Positions 8,780 to 16,260 of a DNA stretch of 64,000 bases are shown here, in pieces. The notes below the pieces were generated by a model. That model was not told where the DNA came from, did not search any database, and was given only the letters and a program-made list of their open reading frames with translations. Numbering within the stretch: the first letter of the stretch is position 1; every line of letters begins with the position of its first letter. The position numbers were made by a program, and so were the translations under genes. The DNA is from Nocardioides aurantiacus. GTDB lineage: Bacteria > Actinomycetota > Actinomycetes > Propionibacteriales > Nocardioidaceae. Location of the stretch: the NCBI RefSeq assembly GCF_003752505.1, contig NZ_RKHO01000001.1, positions 2,480,001-2,544,000 on the forward strand, read 5' to 3'.

Positions 8780-10149
8780 CGGGATCTCCTGATCAACGCG
8801 AGCACGTCGTCACGCACCCGCTCCATCGTGGTCTGGTCGCGCCCCTCGGCGTTGAGCCGCAGCAGCGGCTCGGTGTTGGACGCGCGCACATTGAACCACC
8901 AGTCGGGGTGCAGCACGGTCAGGCCGTCGAGGCGGTCGAGCTCGACGCCCTCGCCGCCGCCCCAGGCCGCCTCCACCTCGGCGACGACGGCGTCCTGGTC
9001 GTGCACGGTCGAGTTGATCTCGCCGCTCGCCACGTGGCGCGCCCAGGGCGCCAGCACCTCCGAGAGCGGCGCCTCGGTCTCGGCCAGTGCGGCCAGCGCG
9101 TGCAGCGCCGCCAGCATCCCGGAGTCGGCGCGCCAGAAGTCGCGGAAGTAGAAGTGCCCGGAGTGCTCGCCGCCGAAGATCGCACCGGTGCGGGCCATCT
9201 CGGCCTTGATGTAGGAGTGACCCACGCGGGTGCGGACCGGGGTGCCGCCCAGCTCCTCGACGATCTCGGGCACGGCGCGCGAGGTGATCAGGTTGTGGAT
9301 GATGCTCGCGCCCGGCTCCTTGGCCAGCTCGCGGGCCGCGATCAGCGCCGTGAGGGTGCTCGGGCTGACCAGCTCGCCGCGCTCGTCGACCAGGAAACAG
9401 CGGTCGGCGTCGCCGTCGAAGGCCAGGCCGACGTCGGCGCCCTGCTCGCGCACGGCCGCCTGCAGGTCGCGGAGGTTCGCCGGCTCGATCGGGTTGGCCT
9501 CGTGGTGGGGGAAGGTGCCGTCGAGCTCGAAGTAGAGCGGCAGCACCTCCACGTCGAGGCGGCCGAGCACGGCCGGCGCGGTGTGGCCGGCCATCCCGCT
9601 GCCCGCGTCGACCGCGACCCGCAGCCGGCGGCCGGTCACCGGCGCGAGCGAGAGCAGGTGGTCGGCGTACGCCGTGAGGAGGTCCTGCTCGTCGACGGTG
9701 CCCGCCGTCGTGGCCTCGAGGGTCTCCCCCGCCGCCACCCGCTGCTCGATCTCGACGAGCCCGGTCTCGCGACCCACGGGCGCGGCCTCGGCGCGGCACA
9801 GCTTGATCCCGTTGTACGCCGCGGGGTTGTGGCTGGCGGTGAACATCGCGCCCGGACGACCCAGGTGCCCCGAGGCGAAGTAGAGCTGGTCGGTGCTGGC
9901 GAGCCCGATCAGGGTGACGTCCGCGCCGGCGGTCGCGGCACCGCGGGCGAAGGCCCGGGCCATGCCGGGCGAGGAGTCGCGCATGTCGTGCCCGACGACC
10001 ACGGCGTCGGCGCCGAGGACCGCGACGAAGGCGTTGCCCACGGCCTCGGCGAGCTCCTCGTCGACCTGCTCGGGGACCAGACCGCGCACGTCGTAGGCCT
10101 TGAAGACCGCGGCGAGGTTGGCGGGGTCACGGGTGCTGCTCGGGGACAT
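8776..10149 (-). CDS. manB: phosphomannomutase/phosphoglucomutase
   Basis: The 457-aa alpha-D-phosphohexomutase interconverts mannose-6-phosphate and mannose-1-phosphate. The phospho-serine S106 is in TASHNPAAYNGIK, the Mg2+ loop DGDADR is at 246-251, and the substrate loop contains GGEHSGHFYF. The C-terminal phosphate-binding stretch is RASNTEPLLRLNAE. All four catalytic elements are intact. Its product feeds the GTP:mannose-1-phosphate guanylyltransferase at 14.3-15.4 kb. The ATG lies 7 nt after TAGGCT, giving a predicted leaderless mRNA that also carries the Trm112-like and SIS genes. Confidence 0.95.
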   Translation of the reverse strand: MSPSSTRDPANLAAVFKAYDVRGLVPEQVDEELAEAVGNAFVAVLGADAVVVGHDMRDSSPGMARAFARGAATAGADVTLIGLASTDQLYFASGHLGRPGAMFTASHNPAAYNGIKLCRAEAAPVGRETGLVEIEQRVAAGETLEATTAGTVDEQDLLTAYADHLLSLAPVTGRRLRVAVDAGSGMAGHTAPAVLGRLDVEVLPLYFELDGTFPHHEANPIEPANLRDLQAAVREQGADVGLAFDGDADRCFLVDERGELVSPSTLTALIAARELAKEPGASIIHNLITSRAVPEIVEELGGTPVRTRVGHSYIKAEMARTGAIFGGEHSGHFYFRDFWRADSGMLAALHALAALAETEAPLSEVLAPWARHVASGEINSTVHDQDAVVAEVEAAWGGGEGVELDRLDGLTVLHPDWWFNVRASNTEPLLRLNAEGRDQTTMERVRDDVLALIRRSR

Positions 10150-10156
10150 GCCCCGC

Positions 10157-10162
10157 AGCCTA
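10157..10162 (-). promoter_or_regulatory. leaderless -10 (TAGGCT) for manB
   Basis: Minus-strand TAGGCT is separated by 7 nt from the manB ATG, placing the transcription start at or next to the A of ATG. Confidence 0.55.
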
Positions 10163-10166
10163 GGCC

Positions 10167-10526
10167 TCAGGCGTCGGAGCGCAGCGAGCGCAGGTGCCCG
10201 CGGCGGACGCCGTCGCGGGTGCCGACCGGCGGGGCGACCGGCGGCGCGGCGGGGCGGGGCTGGGCCGCCTCCCGGACCGCGTCGGCGAGCGCGAGCAGGT
10301 CGTCGGAGGTGGGGCCGGAGCGGTCGTCGACCGCCAGCCGCATCACCTCCCAGCCGCGCGGGGCGGAGAGCCGCTCGCTGTGGAGGTCGCACAGGTCGTA
10401 GGCGTGCGGCTCGGCGTGGGTGGCCAGCGGCCCGACGACGGCCGTCTGGTCGGCGTACACGTAGGTGAGCGTGGTCGTGGCGGGGCGGCCGCACGCGGTG
10501 CGCGAACAACGACGGAGGAGGGCCAC
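10167..10526 (-). CDS. DUF3499 family protein
   Basis: This 119-aa protein begins VALLRRCSRTACGRPATTTLTYVYADQTAVVGPL. It also has YDLCDLHSERLSAPRGWEVMRL, so four Cys/His positions resemble a small zinc-binding module. The DUF3499 family is restricted to actinobacteria and sits beside pmmA in many genomes; its role is not known. A Pro-rich stretch precedes the basic C-terminus. GTG is the start: it lies 7 nt after a TAGCGT hexamer, and there is no Shine-Dalgarno. It is 17 bp upstream of manB, which has its own -10 element. Confidence 0.9.
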   Translation of the reverse strand: MALLRRCSRTACGRPATTTLTYVYADQTAVVGPLATHAEPHAYDLCDLHSERLSAPRGWEVMRLAVDDRSGPTSDDLLALADAVREAAQPRPAAPPVAPPVGTRDGVRRGHLRSLRSDA

Positions 10527-10533
10527 GGCCGCG

Positions 10534-10539
10534 ACGCTA
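10534..10539 (-). promoter_or_regulatory. leaderless -10 (TAGCGT) for the DUF3499 gene
   Basis: Minus-strand TAGCGT, a 7-nt spacer, then the GTG start. It forms a back-to-back pair with the TAGGCT element at 10564, only 24 bp away. Confidence 0.55.
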
Positions 10540-10563
10540 CCGGCTGGGCGCAGCCGCGGCCCT

Positions 10564-10569
10564 TAGGCT
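10564..10569 (+). promoter_or_regulatory. leaderless -10 (TAGGCT) for the metallopeptidase-like gene
   Basis: TAGGCT is followed by 7 nt and the GTG at 10577. No Shine-Dalgarno can fit in the 7-nt spacer. Confidence 0.55.
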
Positions 10570-10576
10570 CGCGGTC

Positions 10577-10993
10577 GTGACGACACGGGACCGACGCGGA
10601 CGCGGCATGCGTGGTCCGGCGTACGCCCCGGGGGCGCCGCGCGGGCCGGTCCCGGCCGCGCTGACCCGCCGGGAGCGCTTCGACCGGATCGCGGTCACCG
10701 TGATGGCCGACGTCGAGGAGCGGTGGCACGACGAGCTGTCGCGCGTCGAGCTCGCCGTCGAGGACGCGCCGGTGCTGCCCGCCTCGTGGGTCAACCCGCG
10801 CGTGCCGCTGGCGTCGTTCGTCGACGCCAGCGGCGGCGCGCCGCCGCGCCTGGTGCTGTTCCGCCGTCCGCTGGAGCACCGCGCCGAGACACTCGCCGAC
10901 CTGGAGGCACTGGTCCTCACCGTGGTCGTCGAGCAGCTCGCCGAGGTGCTCGGGGTGCCGCCCGAGGACGTGCACCCCGACTACGAGGCCTGA
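10577..10993 (+). CDS. metallopeptidase-family protein lacking HExxH
   Basis: This 138-aa protein belongs to the small zincin-like family commonly annotated as metallopeptidase in actinobacteria. The basic start (TTRDRRGRGMRGPAYAP) leads to a core with LVLFRRPLEHRAET and a C-terminal helix LTVVVEQLAEVLGVPPEDVH. That helix lines up with VxVVHEIAHHFG of active relatives, but the two zinc-binding His are missing, so it should not be a functional protease. It is the counterpart of the conserved gene between pmmA and whiB2 in mycobacteria. It is divergent from DUF3499, sharing a 50-bp double promoter. Confidence 0.8.
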   Translation: MTTRDRRGRGMRGPAYAPGAPRGPVPAALTRRERFDRIAVTVMADVEERWHDELSRVELAVEDAPVLPASWVNPRVPLASFVDASGGAPPRLVLFRRPLEHRAETLADLEALVLTVVVEQLAEVLGVPPEDVHPDYEA

Positions 10994-11009
10994 GCCCCCC
11001 GCAGTCGAG

Positions 11010-11037
11010 CCGTCAGACCGGCGGAGCGGTCAGACGG
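11010..11037. terminator. hairpin between convergent genes
   Basis: Arms CCGTC-A-GACCG and CGGTC-A-GACGG flank a GCGGAG loop: ten base pairs interrupted by one A/A mismatch. It overlaps the whiB stop codon and could end transcripts from both sides. There is no U tract. Confidence 0.5.
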
Positions 11038-11293
11038 CACGCTTCTTGAGCTTGCGGCGCTCGCGCTCGGACAGGCCGCCCCAGATCCCGAACCGCTCGT
11101 CGTGGGCCAGGGCGTACTCGAGGCACTCCTGACGCACGTCGCAGGTCAGGCAGACCTTCTTGGCCTCCCGGGTCGAGCCGCCCTTCTCCGGGAAGAAGGC
11201 CTCGGGGTCGGTCTGCGCGCACAGTCCGCGCTCCGCCCACCCCGGGTCCTCGCCACCGCCGCCATCGCCGTCCAACACGTACAGTTCGCGCAT
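11030..11293 (-). CDS. whiB2: WhiB2/WhmD-type transcriptional regulator
   Basis: The 87-aa protein has the four iron-sulfur cysteines (C25, C48, C51, C57 in CLTCDVRQEC) and the GIWGG turn (69-73). The central stretch LCAQTDPEAFFPEKGG is characteristic of the WhiB2/WhmD group, known for control of septation in mycobacteria and sporulation in Streptomyces. The ATG at MRELYVLDG was chosen because GAAGGGG precedes it and family members begin with MREL. Its position beside fbiA and the pmmA cluster supports orthology. The 131-bp region shared with fbiA carries a palindrome that may be regulatory. Confidence 0.93.
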   Translation of the reverse strand: MRELYVLDGDGGGGEDPGWAERGLCAQTDPEAFFPEKGGSTREAKKVCLTCDVRQECLEYALAHDERFGIWGGLSERERRKLKKRAV

Positions 11294-11339
11294 CTTGTGC
11301 CCCTTCGACCCTGCGGCCCTGACGGACCGAGTTGATAAC

Positions 11340-11351
11340 CACACTGGTGTG
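11340..11351. promoter_or_regulatory. palindrome CACAC-TG-GTGTG in the whiB2/fbiA divergent region
   Basis: Perfect 5-bp arms around TG. A TTGATA hexamer lies just upstream on the plus strand, and a related CACACTGTG stretch occurs about 70 bp further on. This is a candidate operator for whiB2 or fbiA. Confidence 0.35.
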
Positions 11352-11424
11352 ATTACATGCCTGTCGTGCACGGGTCGTCAAGCGGAACAGTGGTAGTGGA
11401 TCCCACTGGTACACACTGTGGTCC

Positions 11425-12510
11425 ATGTCCTCCACGCCCGTGACGACCCACCCGGACGCCCCCTCCACCGTCGAGGCCGGCCCCGCGCCGCGCCGCCTCA
11501 CCGTCCTCTCCGGGGGCGTCGGCGGTGCCCGCTTCCTCGAGGGCCTGCTGCACCTGGCCCGCCGGGAGGAGGCGGAGAGCGGCACCGTGACCGAGGTGAC
11601 GGTGGTCGCCAACACCGCCGACGACTGGTGGCTGCACGGGCTGAAGGTGTGCCCCGACCTCGACACCGTGATGTACACCCTCGGCGACGGCATCGACGTC
11701 GAGCGCGGCTGGGGACGGCGCGAGGAGACCTGGAACGCCCGCGACGAGCTGGCGGCGTACGGCGTGGGGCCGGCGTGGTTCGGCCTCGGCGACCGTGACC
11801 TGGCCACCCACCTCGTGCGCACCCAGATGCTCGACGCGGGCTACCCGCTCTCCGCGGTGACGGCCGCGCTGTGCCGACGCTGGCAGCCGGGCGTCGAGCT
11901 GCTGCCGATGACCGACGACCGGGTCGAGACCCACGTCGTGATCGACGACCCCGACACCGGGGAGCGTCGCGCGGTGCACTTCCAGGAGTACTGGGTGCGC
12001 CACCACGCCGAGGTCCCCGCCCACGGCGTGGTGCCGATCGGCCTCGAGGACTCCTCCCCCGCCCCGGGCGTCCTGGAGGCCATCGCCGGCGCCGACGTGG
12101 TGCTGGTGCCGCCGTCCAACCCGGTGGTCTCGGTCGGCACGATCCTGGGCGTGCCCGGGGTCCGGGAGGCGATCGCCAGCACGCCGGCCCCGGTGGTCGG
12201 GGTCTCCGGGATCATCGGCGAGGACCACGTGCGCGGCATGGCCCGCCAGCTGCTCGGCGTCGTCGGGGTGGAGGTCTCGGCCGCCGGTGTCGCCGAGCAC
12301 TACGGCCGCCGCGGCGCCACCGGGAGCGACGGCGCGACCGGGGTGCTCGACGGCTGGCTGGTCGACACCGTCGACGAGAAGGCGGTCGAGCGGCTCCGGG
12401 CGGGCGGGTTCGCGTGCCGCGCCGTGCCGCTGTGGATGAGCGACGACGACACCACGACCGCCCTGGCGGCGGCGGCCCTCGACCTGGCCGCCGAGGTCGG
12501 GCGCCGGTGA
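11425..12510 (+). CDS. fbiA: CofD/FbiA phospholactate-type transferase (F420 biosynthesis)
   Basis: The 361-aa enzyme transfers a phosphoenolpyruvate- or phospholactate-derived moiety to the deazaflavin Fo, giving (dehydro-)F420-0. The nucleotide-binding start LTVLSGGVGGARFLEGL and VVANTADDWWLHGLKVCPDLDTVMY are diagnostic. VLVPPSNPVVSVGTILGVPG and VSGIIGEDHVRGMARQLL appear in the second half. An N-terminal extension of about 24 residues precedes the core, so a later start is possible, although no obvious better codon was seen. The stop overlaps the fbiB GTG (GTGA). Confidence 0.94.
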   Translation: MSSTPVTTHPDAPSTVEAGPAPRRLTVLSGGVGGARFLEGLLHLARREEAESGTVTEVTVVANTADDWWLHGLKVCPDLDTVMYTLGDGIDVERGWGRREETWNARDELAAYGVGPAWFGLGDRDLATHLVRTQMLDAGYPLSAVTAALCRRWQPGVELLPMTDDRVETHVVIDDPDTGERRAVHFQEYWVRHHAEVPAHGVVPIGLEDSSPAPGVLEAIAGADVVLVPPSNPVVSVGTILGVPGVREAIASTPAPVVGVSGIIGEDHVRGMARQLLGVVGVEVSAAGVAEHYGRRGATGSDGATGVLDGWLVDTVDEKAVERLRAGGFACRAVPLWMSDDDTTTALAAAALDLAAEVGRR

Positions 12511-13508
12511 GCGACCGCCCCCCACCGCACGGTGCCGGGCTCCACGCGTGGCCGGTCGACGGCCTGGGCGAGGTGCGCCGGGGCACGGTGCTCGTCGACC
12601 TGCTGGACGGCGTCGACCTGCACGACGGCGACGTGGTGTGCGTGACGAGCAAGGTGGTGGCCAAGGCCGAGGGGCGGCAGCGTCGCCAGGACCGCGAGGA
12701 GGCGGTGACGCAGGAGACGGTGCGCGTCGTCGCGCGGCGCGGCCCGACCCGCATCGTGGAGAACCGGCTCGGCCTGGTGATGGCCGCGGCCGGGGTCGAC
12801 GCCTCCAACACCGAGGCCGGCACCGTGGTGCTGCTGCCCGAGGACCCCGACGGCTCGGCACGCCGGCTGCGCGAGGACCTCGCCGAGCGGCACGGCCGCA
12901 ACGTGGCGGTGCTGGTCACCGACACCGCCGGCCGCGCCTGGCGCACCGGCCAGACCGACCTGGCGGTCGGGGTCGCCGGGATGGAGCCGCTGGAGCCGAT
13001 GGACGGCGAGGTCGACGCCTACGGCAACCGGCTGGTCGTCACCGCCCCGGCCGTCGCCGACGAGCTCGCCGGGCTCGCCGAGCTGGTCACCGGCAAGCTC
13101 GGCGGTCGTCCGGTCAGCGTGGTCCGTGGGCTGGCCCCCCGCGTGCTCCCCGCGGGCGAGCACGGCCCCGGCGCGGCCGTGCTGCAGCGGCCGCGGTCGC
13201 AGGACATGTTCGCGCTGGGCGCCCGGGAGGCCGTGGTAGCCGCCGTGCGGGGGCGCGACCTCGACTGCTTCGGCGCGCCCGCCTCGGCCGAGGAGGTGGC
13301 GGCGGCGCTGACCTCCTGCGGCCTGGACGCCGCGACCGACGGCCCCGCCGTCCGGGTGCGGCTCGGGGCCGGCACCCGCGACCAGGTCGTCGCCCTGGAG
13401 CGGGCCCGGCTGGTCTGCCTGGCCCACGGCTGGGGCCCCTTCAGCGACACCGGTCCGGCCACGCCCGCGCTCGGGGACGCCGTCTTCTTCTCACCGGGCG
13501 ATCCGTAG
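12507..13508 (+). CDS. fbiB: CofE/FbiB F420:gamma-glutamyl ligase without the usual nitroreductase domain
   Basis: This 333-aa protein adds glutamates to F420-0. Residues about 1-245 are the CofE ligase, with VVCVTSKVVAKAEGR, MAAAGVDASNTEAGTVVLLP and VLVTDTAGRAWRTGQTDLAVGVAG. In mycobacteria FbiB is about 448 aa and its C-terminal FMN nitroreductase domain reduces dehydro-F420. Here only about 85 residues follow (from RSQDMFALGAREAVVAAVRG), too short for that fold. Either the reductase is encoded elsewhere or the pathway uses 2-phospholactate. It is coupled to fbiA by a GTGA overlap. Confidence 0.9.
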   Translation: MSDRPPPHGAGLHAWPVDGLGEVRRGTVLVDLLDGVDLHDGDVVCVTSKVVAKAEGRQRRQDREEAVTQETVRVVARRGPTRIVENRLGLVMAAAGVDASNTEAGTVVLLPEDPDGSARRLREDLAERHGRNVAVLVTDTAGRAWRTGQTDLAVGVAGMEPLEPMDGEVDAYGNRLVVTAPAVADELAGLAELVTGKLGGRPVSVVRGLAPRVLPAGEHGPGAAVLQRPRSQDMFALGAREAVVAAVRGRDLDCFGAPASAEEVAAALTSCGLDAATDGPAVRVRLGAGTRDQVVALERARLVCLAHGWGPFSDTGPATPALGDAVFFSPGDP

Positions 13509-13555
13509 ACTCACCACCGCCCGCACCCGACCAGCACCCGAGCCGAAGGCGGACC

Positions 13556-14281
13556 ATGGCCAAGAAGAACACCCGTGACCACGAGCGTCGCGCCGTCGCC
13601 GAGCAGCTGCGCAAGACCCAGCAGCGCAAGGAGCGGATGCGCAGCTTCGCGATCCTGGGGGTCTGCGTCCTGGTCGTGGTGGGGCTGCTGGGCGTCGCGG
13701 TGTTCACCTACGTCCGCTCCGAGCGGGACAAGGCCGCAGCCGCCGGTGCCCCCCTGGCCGACCTCGGCGTCTCCGAGGCGCAGGCCTCGTGCGACGCCCC
13801 CGCGGAGGCGGCGGCCACGGGCAACAACGAGCACCTGACCATCGGGCAGCCCATCGACTACCCCGACGCGCCGCCGGCCTCCGGCCCGCACTGGGGCAAC
13901 TTCCTCCAGGGCTCGGAGATCCGCTCGTTCTACACCGTCGACGACCGCCCCGAGAAGGAGCGGCTGGTCCACAGCCTCGAGCACGGCCACACCGTGGTCT
14001 GGTACGACGACACCGTCACCAAGGACACCGACGCCTACCGCCAGCTCCGGTCGATCTCGGACAAGTTCGAGGCCCAGAGCGACAAGGTCATCGTGGCGCC
14101 GTGGACCGCGGAGGACGGCGGCGGGTTCCCGGAGGGCAAGCACGTCGCGCTGACCCACTGGACCGGTCCGGAGGACCAGCTGGGCGTGACGCAGTACTGC
14201 GGCGCCCCGAGCGGCGCCGTGCTCGGGAAGTTCATGAAGACCTACCCCGCCACCTCGGCGCCGGAGCCCAACGCTCCCTGA
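13556..14281 (+). CDS. DUF3105 membrane-anchored protein
   Basis: This 241-aa protein has a charged cytoplasmic start (AKKNTRDHERRAVAEQLRKTQ), a single TM helix (about residues 38-60) and an extracellular DUF3105 domain. The family core is recognisable: YPDAPPASGPHWGNFL, the H-rich EHGHTVVWYDD, and a late ALTHWT...QYCGAPSG. The conserved His and Cys suggest metal or redox binding, but the function is not known. The ATG is preceded by GGCGGACC. It follows fbiB by 47 bp; a TAGACT hexamer in that gap may drive it separately. Confidence 0.88.
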   Translation: MAKKNTRDHERRAVAEQLRKTQQRKERMRSFAILGVCVLVVVGLLGVAVFTYVRSERDKAAAAGAPLADLGVSEAQASCDAPAEAAATGNNEHLTIGQPIDYPDAPPASGPHWGNFLQGSEIRSFYTVDDRPEKERLVHSLEHGHTVVWYDDTVTKDTDAYRQLRSISDKFEAQSDKVIVAPWTAEDGGGFPEGKHVALTHWTGPEDQLGVTQYCGAPSGAVLGKFMKTYPATSAPEPNAP

Positions 14282-14291
14282 CCCGGGAGCG
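14272..14291. terminator. hairpin at the convergent DUF3105/manC junction
   Basis: Arms CGCTCCC and GGGAGCG surround the loop TGACCC and overlap the DUF3105 stop codon. There is no U tract. Confidence 0.5.
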
Positions 14292-14296
14292 ACCGG

Positions 14297-15394
14297 TCAG
14301 GTCAGGTCGGTGCGGCCCTCGCGCTTGAGGGTGTCCACGACGTCCTTGACCTGCTGCGCGTGGGCGTACGTCGTCACCAGCACCGCGTCGCCGGTGTCGA
14401 CGACCACCACGTCCTCGAGCCCGACGACCGCGACCGTGCGTCCGCCCGCGGGCACGACGAGGCCGGTGCTGCCGGGCGCCTGCACCAGCGCCGCGTCGCC
14501 GAGGACGTGCACGCCGGGGTTGCCCCGGGGCCGCATCGCCCCCAGCGCGGCGAAGTCGCCCAGGTCCTCCCACGCGAACGGTCCGGGCACCATCGCGACC
14601 CGGCCGGCCGCGGCCGCGGGCTCGGCGACGGCGTGGTCGATGGCGATGCGGGTCAGGCCGGGCCAGCGCCGCTCCAGGCTCTCGGGCTCGGCCGCGATCG
14701 AGCGCAGCGAGGCCGCCAGCCCGGGGTGCTCCTCGGCCAGCAGGTCGAGCAGCACGCCCGCGCGGCACAAGAACATGCCGGCGTTCCAGCGGTAGCGCCC
14801 CGAGGCGACGTACTCGGTCGCGCGCTCGCGGTCGGGCTTCTCCACGAACTCCTCGACCTCGCGGGCCGTGGCGAAGCCGTCGAGCGCCGCCCCGCCGCGG
14901 ACGTAACCGAAGCCGGTGGCGGGCTCGGTGGGCTCGATGCCGATCGTCACGAGCAGTCCGGTGTCGGCGACCTGCGCCGCCTCCTCGACGCAGCGGCGGA
15001 ACGCCTCGTCCTCCCAGATCACGTGGTCGGCCGCGAACGAGCCGAGCAGGGCGTCCGGGTCCTCGCGCTCCAGCACCGCGGCGGCCCAGCCGATCGCGGC
15101 CATCGAGTCGCGCGGCGACGGCTCGGCCAGGACCCGGTCGACGGCCGGCAGCTGTCGGCGTACGGCGCGCTCGTGGACCGCACCGGTCACCACCACCACG
15201 CGCGGGCCCACCAGCGGCTGCAGCCGGTCGACCGTGCCCTGCAGCAGGGTGCGGCCCGAGCCGGTCAGGTCGAGCAGGAACTTGGGATGCGCGGCCCGCG
15301 ACAGCGGCCACAGCCGGGTGCCGGCACCCCCGGCGGGGACCACCGCCCACAGGCGCTCGAGGACGGGGCGGGCACCGGCGGCGGGAGCGGTCAC
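14297..15394 (-). CDS. manC: mannose-1-phosphate guanylyltransferase
   Basis: The 365-aa enzyme makes GDP-mannose from mannose-1-phosphate and GTP. The nucleotidyltransferase signature VVPAGGAGTRLWPLSR is at about 18-33, followed by HPKFLLDLTGSGRTLLQ. It also has SFAADHVIWEDEAF and EFVEKPDRERA, the region around the metal-binding Asp and the sugar-binding Glu/Lys. It is a single-domain form with no C-terminal isomerase (ManA-like) domain. GTG is the start; a GAGACT hexamer 7 nt before it suggests a leaderless promoter back to back with that of the next gene. It works after manB. Confidence 0.94.
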   Translation of the reverse strand: MTAPAAGARPVLERLWAVVPAGGAGTRLWPLSRAAHPKFLLDLTGSGRTLLQGTVDRLQPLVGPRVVVVTGAVHERAVRRQLPAVDRVLAEPSPRDSMAAIGWAAAVLEREDPDALLGSFAADHVIWEDEAFRRCVEEAAQVADTGLLVTIGIEPTEPATGFGYVRGGAALDGFATAREVEEFVEKPDRERATEYVASGRYRWNAGMFLCRAGVLLDLLAEEHPGLAASLRSIAAEPESLERRWPGLTRIAIDHAVAEPAAAAGRVAMVPGPFAWEDLGDFAALGAMRPRGNPGVHVLGDAALVQAPGSTGLVVPAGGRTVAVVGLEDVVVVDTGDAVLVTTYAHAQQVKDVVDTLKREGRTDLT

Positions 15395-15401
15395 GGCGGT
15401 G

Positions 15402-15407
15402 AGTCTC
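15402..15407 (-). promoter_or_regulatory. putative leaderless -10 (GAGACT) for manC
   Basis: Minus-strand GTGGGAGACT is followed by 7 nt and GTG. The same GTGGGAGACT string lies 6 nt before the hemW GTG, which supports a real, T-to-G variant of the -10 element. Confidence 0.4.
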
Positions 15408-15420
15408 CCACGCGGACCAC

Positions 15421-15426
15421 TAGCGT
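15421..15426 (+). promoter_or_regulatory. leaderless -10 (TAGCGT) for the TIGR03089 gene
   Basis: TAGCGT with a 7-nt spacer to the GTG at 15434. It decides between that codon and an in-frame GTG 9 nt upstream. Confidence 0.5.
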
Positions 15427-15433
15427 GAGGTGC

Positions 15434-16198
15434 GTGAACGCCACCGCACCGATCGCCTCCCCCACGTTCCCGGCCCTGCTCGCCCGGCTGCTGCGGGAGG
15501 ACCCCGGCCGCCCGCTGGTGACCTACTACGACGACGCCACCGGCGAGCGCACCGAGCTGTCGGTGGTCACCTACGCCAACTGGGTCTCCAAGAACGCCAA
15601 CCTGCTGCTCGAGGAGCTCGACCTCGAGCCGGGCGACGTCGTGCTGCTCGACCTCCCGGGCCACTGGCTGGTGCCGGTGTTCCTCGGTGCGGCCTGGTCG
15701 GTCGGCGTCGCCGTCACCACCGACCCGACGGTGCCCCACCGGGTCGTGGTCTGCGGCCCCGACGCGCTGCCGGCCCACACCGCCGCCCCGGGCGGACCGC
15801 AGGTGCTCGCGTGCTCGCTGCACCCCTTCGCGACGCGGTTCCCCACCGCCCTCCCGCCGGGCGTCGTCGACCACGGCAGCGCCTGGCCCGGACAGAGCGA
15901 CGTGCTCGTGGCACCCGAGCCGGTCGGGCCCGACGACCCGGCGTGGGCCGGGCCCGACGGCTCGCGCAGCCAGGGGGAGCTGCTGGCCTCCGCGCGGGCA
16001 CAACCGCTCCCGGGCACCGGCCGGCTGCTCACCGACCACCACCCGCTCGAGCCCGGCCACCTCGTCGCCGACCTGCTGTCCCCGCTGCTCCAGGGCGGCT
16101 CGGTGGTCCTGGTGCGCCACGCCGACCCGGCGAGCTGGGACCGCCGGGCCGAGCAGGAGCGTGCCGACGTCGTACGCCGAGCCGACCGGGCCGACTGA
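15434..16198 (+). CDS. TIGR03089 family protein (AMP-binding-like)
   Basis: This 254-aa protein matches the actinobacterial TIGR03089 family, which resembles the N-terminal part of acyl-CoA synthetase/AMP-binding enzymes. LVTYYDDATGERTELSVVTYANWVSKNANLL and PGDVVLLDLPGHWLVPVFLGAAWSVGV are recognisable. It lacks the SGTTGxPK loop and the C-terminal lid, so it is probably not an active ligase. The conserved position beside manC suggests an envelope-related role, but none is established. The end of the gene runs into an 18-bp tandem repeat that contributes the stop codon. Confidence 0.85.
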   Translation: MNATAPIASPTFPALLARLLREDPGRPLVTYYDDATGERTELSVVTYANWVSKNANLLLEELDLEPGDVVLLDLPGHWLVPVFLGAAWSVGVAVTTDPTVPHRVVVCGPDALPAHTAAPGGPQVLACSLHPFATRFPTALPPGVVDHGSAWPGQSDVLVAPEPVGPDDPAWAGPDGSRSQGELLASARAQPLPGTGRLLTDHHPLEPGHLVADLLSPLLQGGSVVLVRHADPASWDRRAEQERADVVRRADRAD

Positions 16199-16238
16199 GC
16201 ACACCGGGCCGACTGAGCACACCGGGCCGACTGAACAC
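16185..16238 (+). repeat. 18-bp tandem repeat, three copies, spanning a stop codon
   Basis: The unit ACCGGGCCGACTGAGCAC occurs twice exactly and once with a single change (GAGCAC to GAACAC); a partial fourth copy follows. Being six codons long, each copy carries TGA in the frame of the TIGR03089 gene, so the gene has three in-frame stops in tandem. Confidence 0.9.
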
Positions 16239-16259
16239 CCCGGGCCGACCGGCCCGGGG
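16238..16259. terminator. bidirectional GC hairpin
   Basis: Perfect 9-bp arms CCCCGGGCC and GGCCCGGGG with loop GACC. It lies between the convergent TIGR03089 and amidase genes, two bases from the amidase stop. There is no U tract. Confidence 0.6.
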
Positions 16260-16260
16260 C

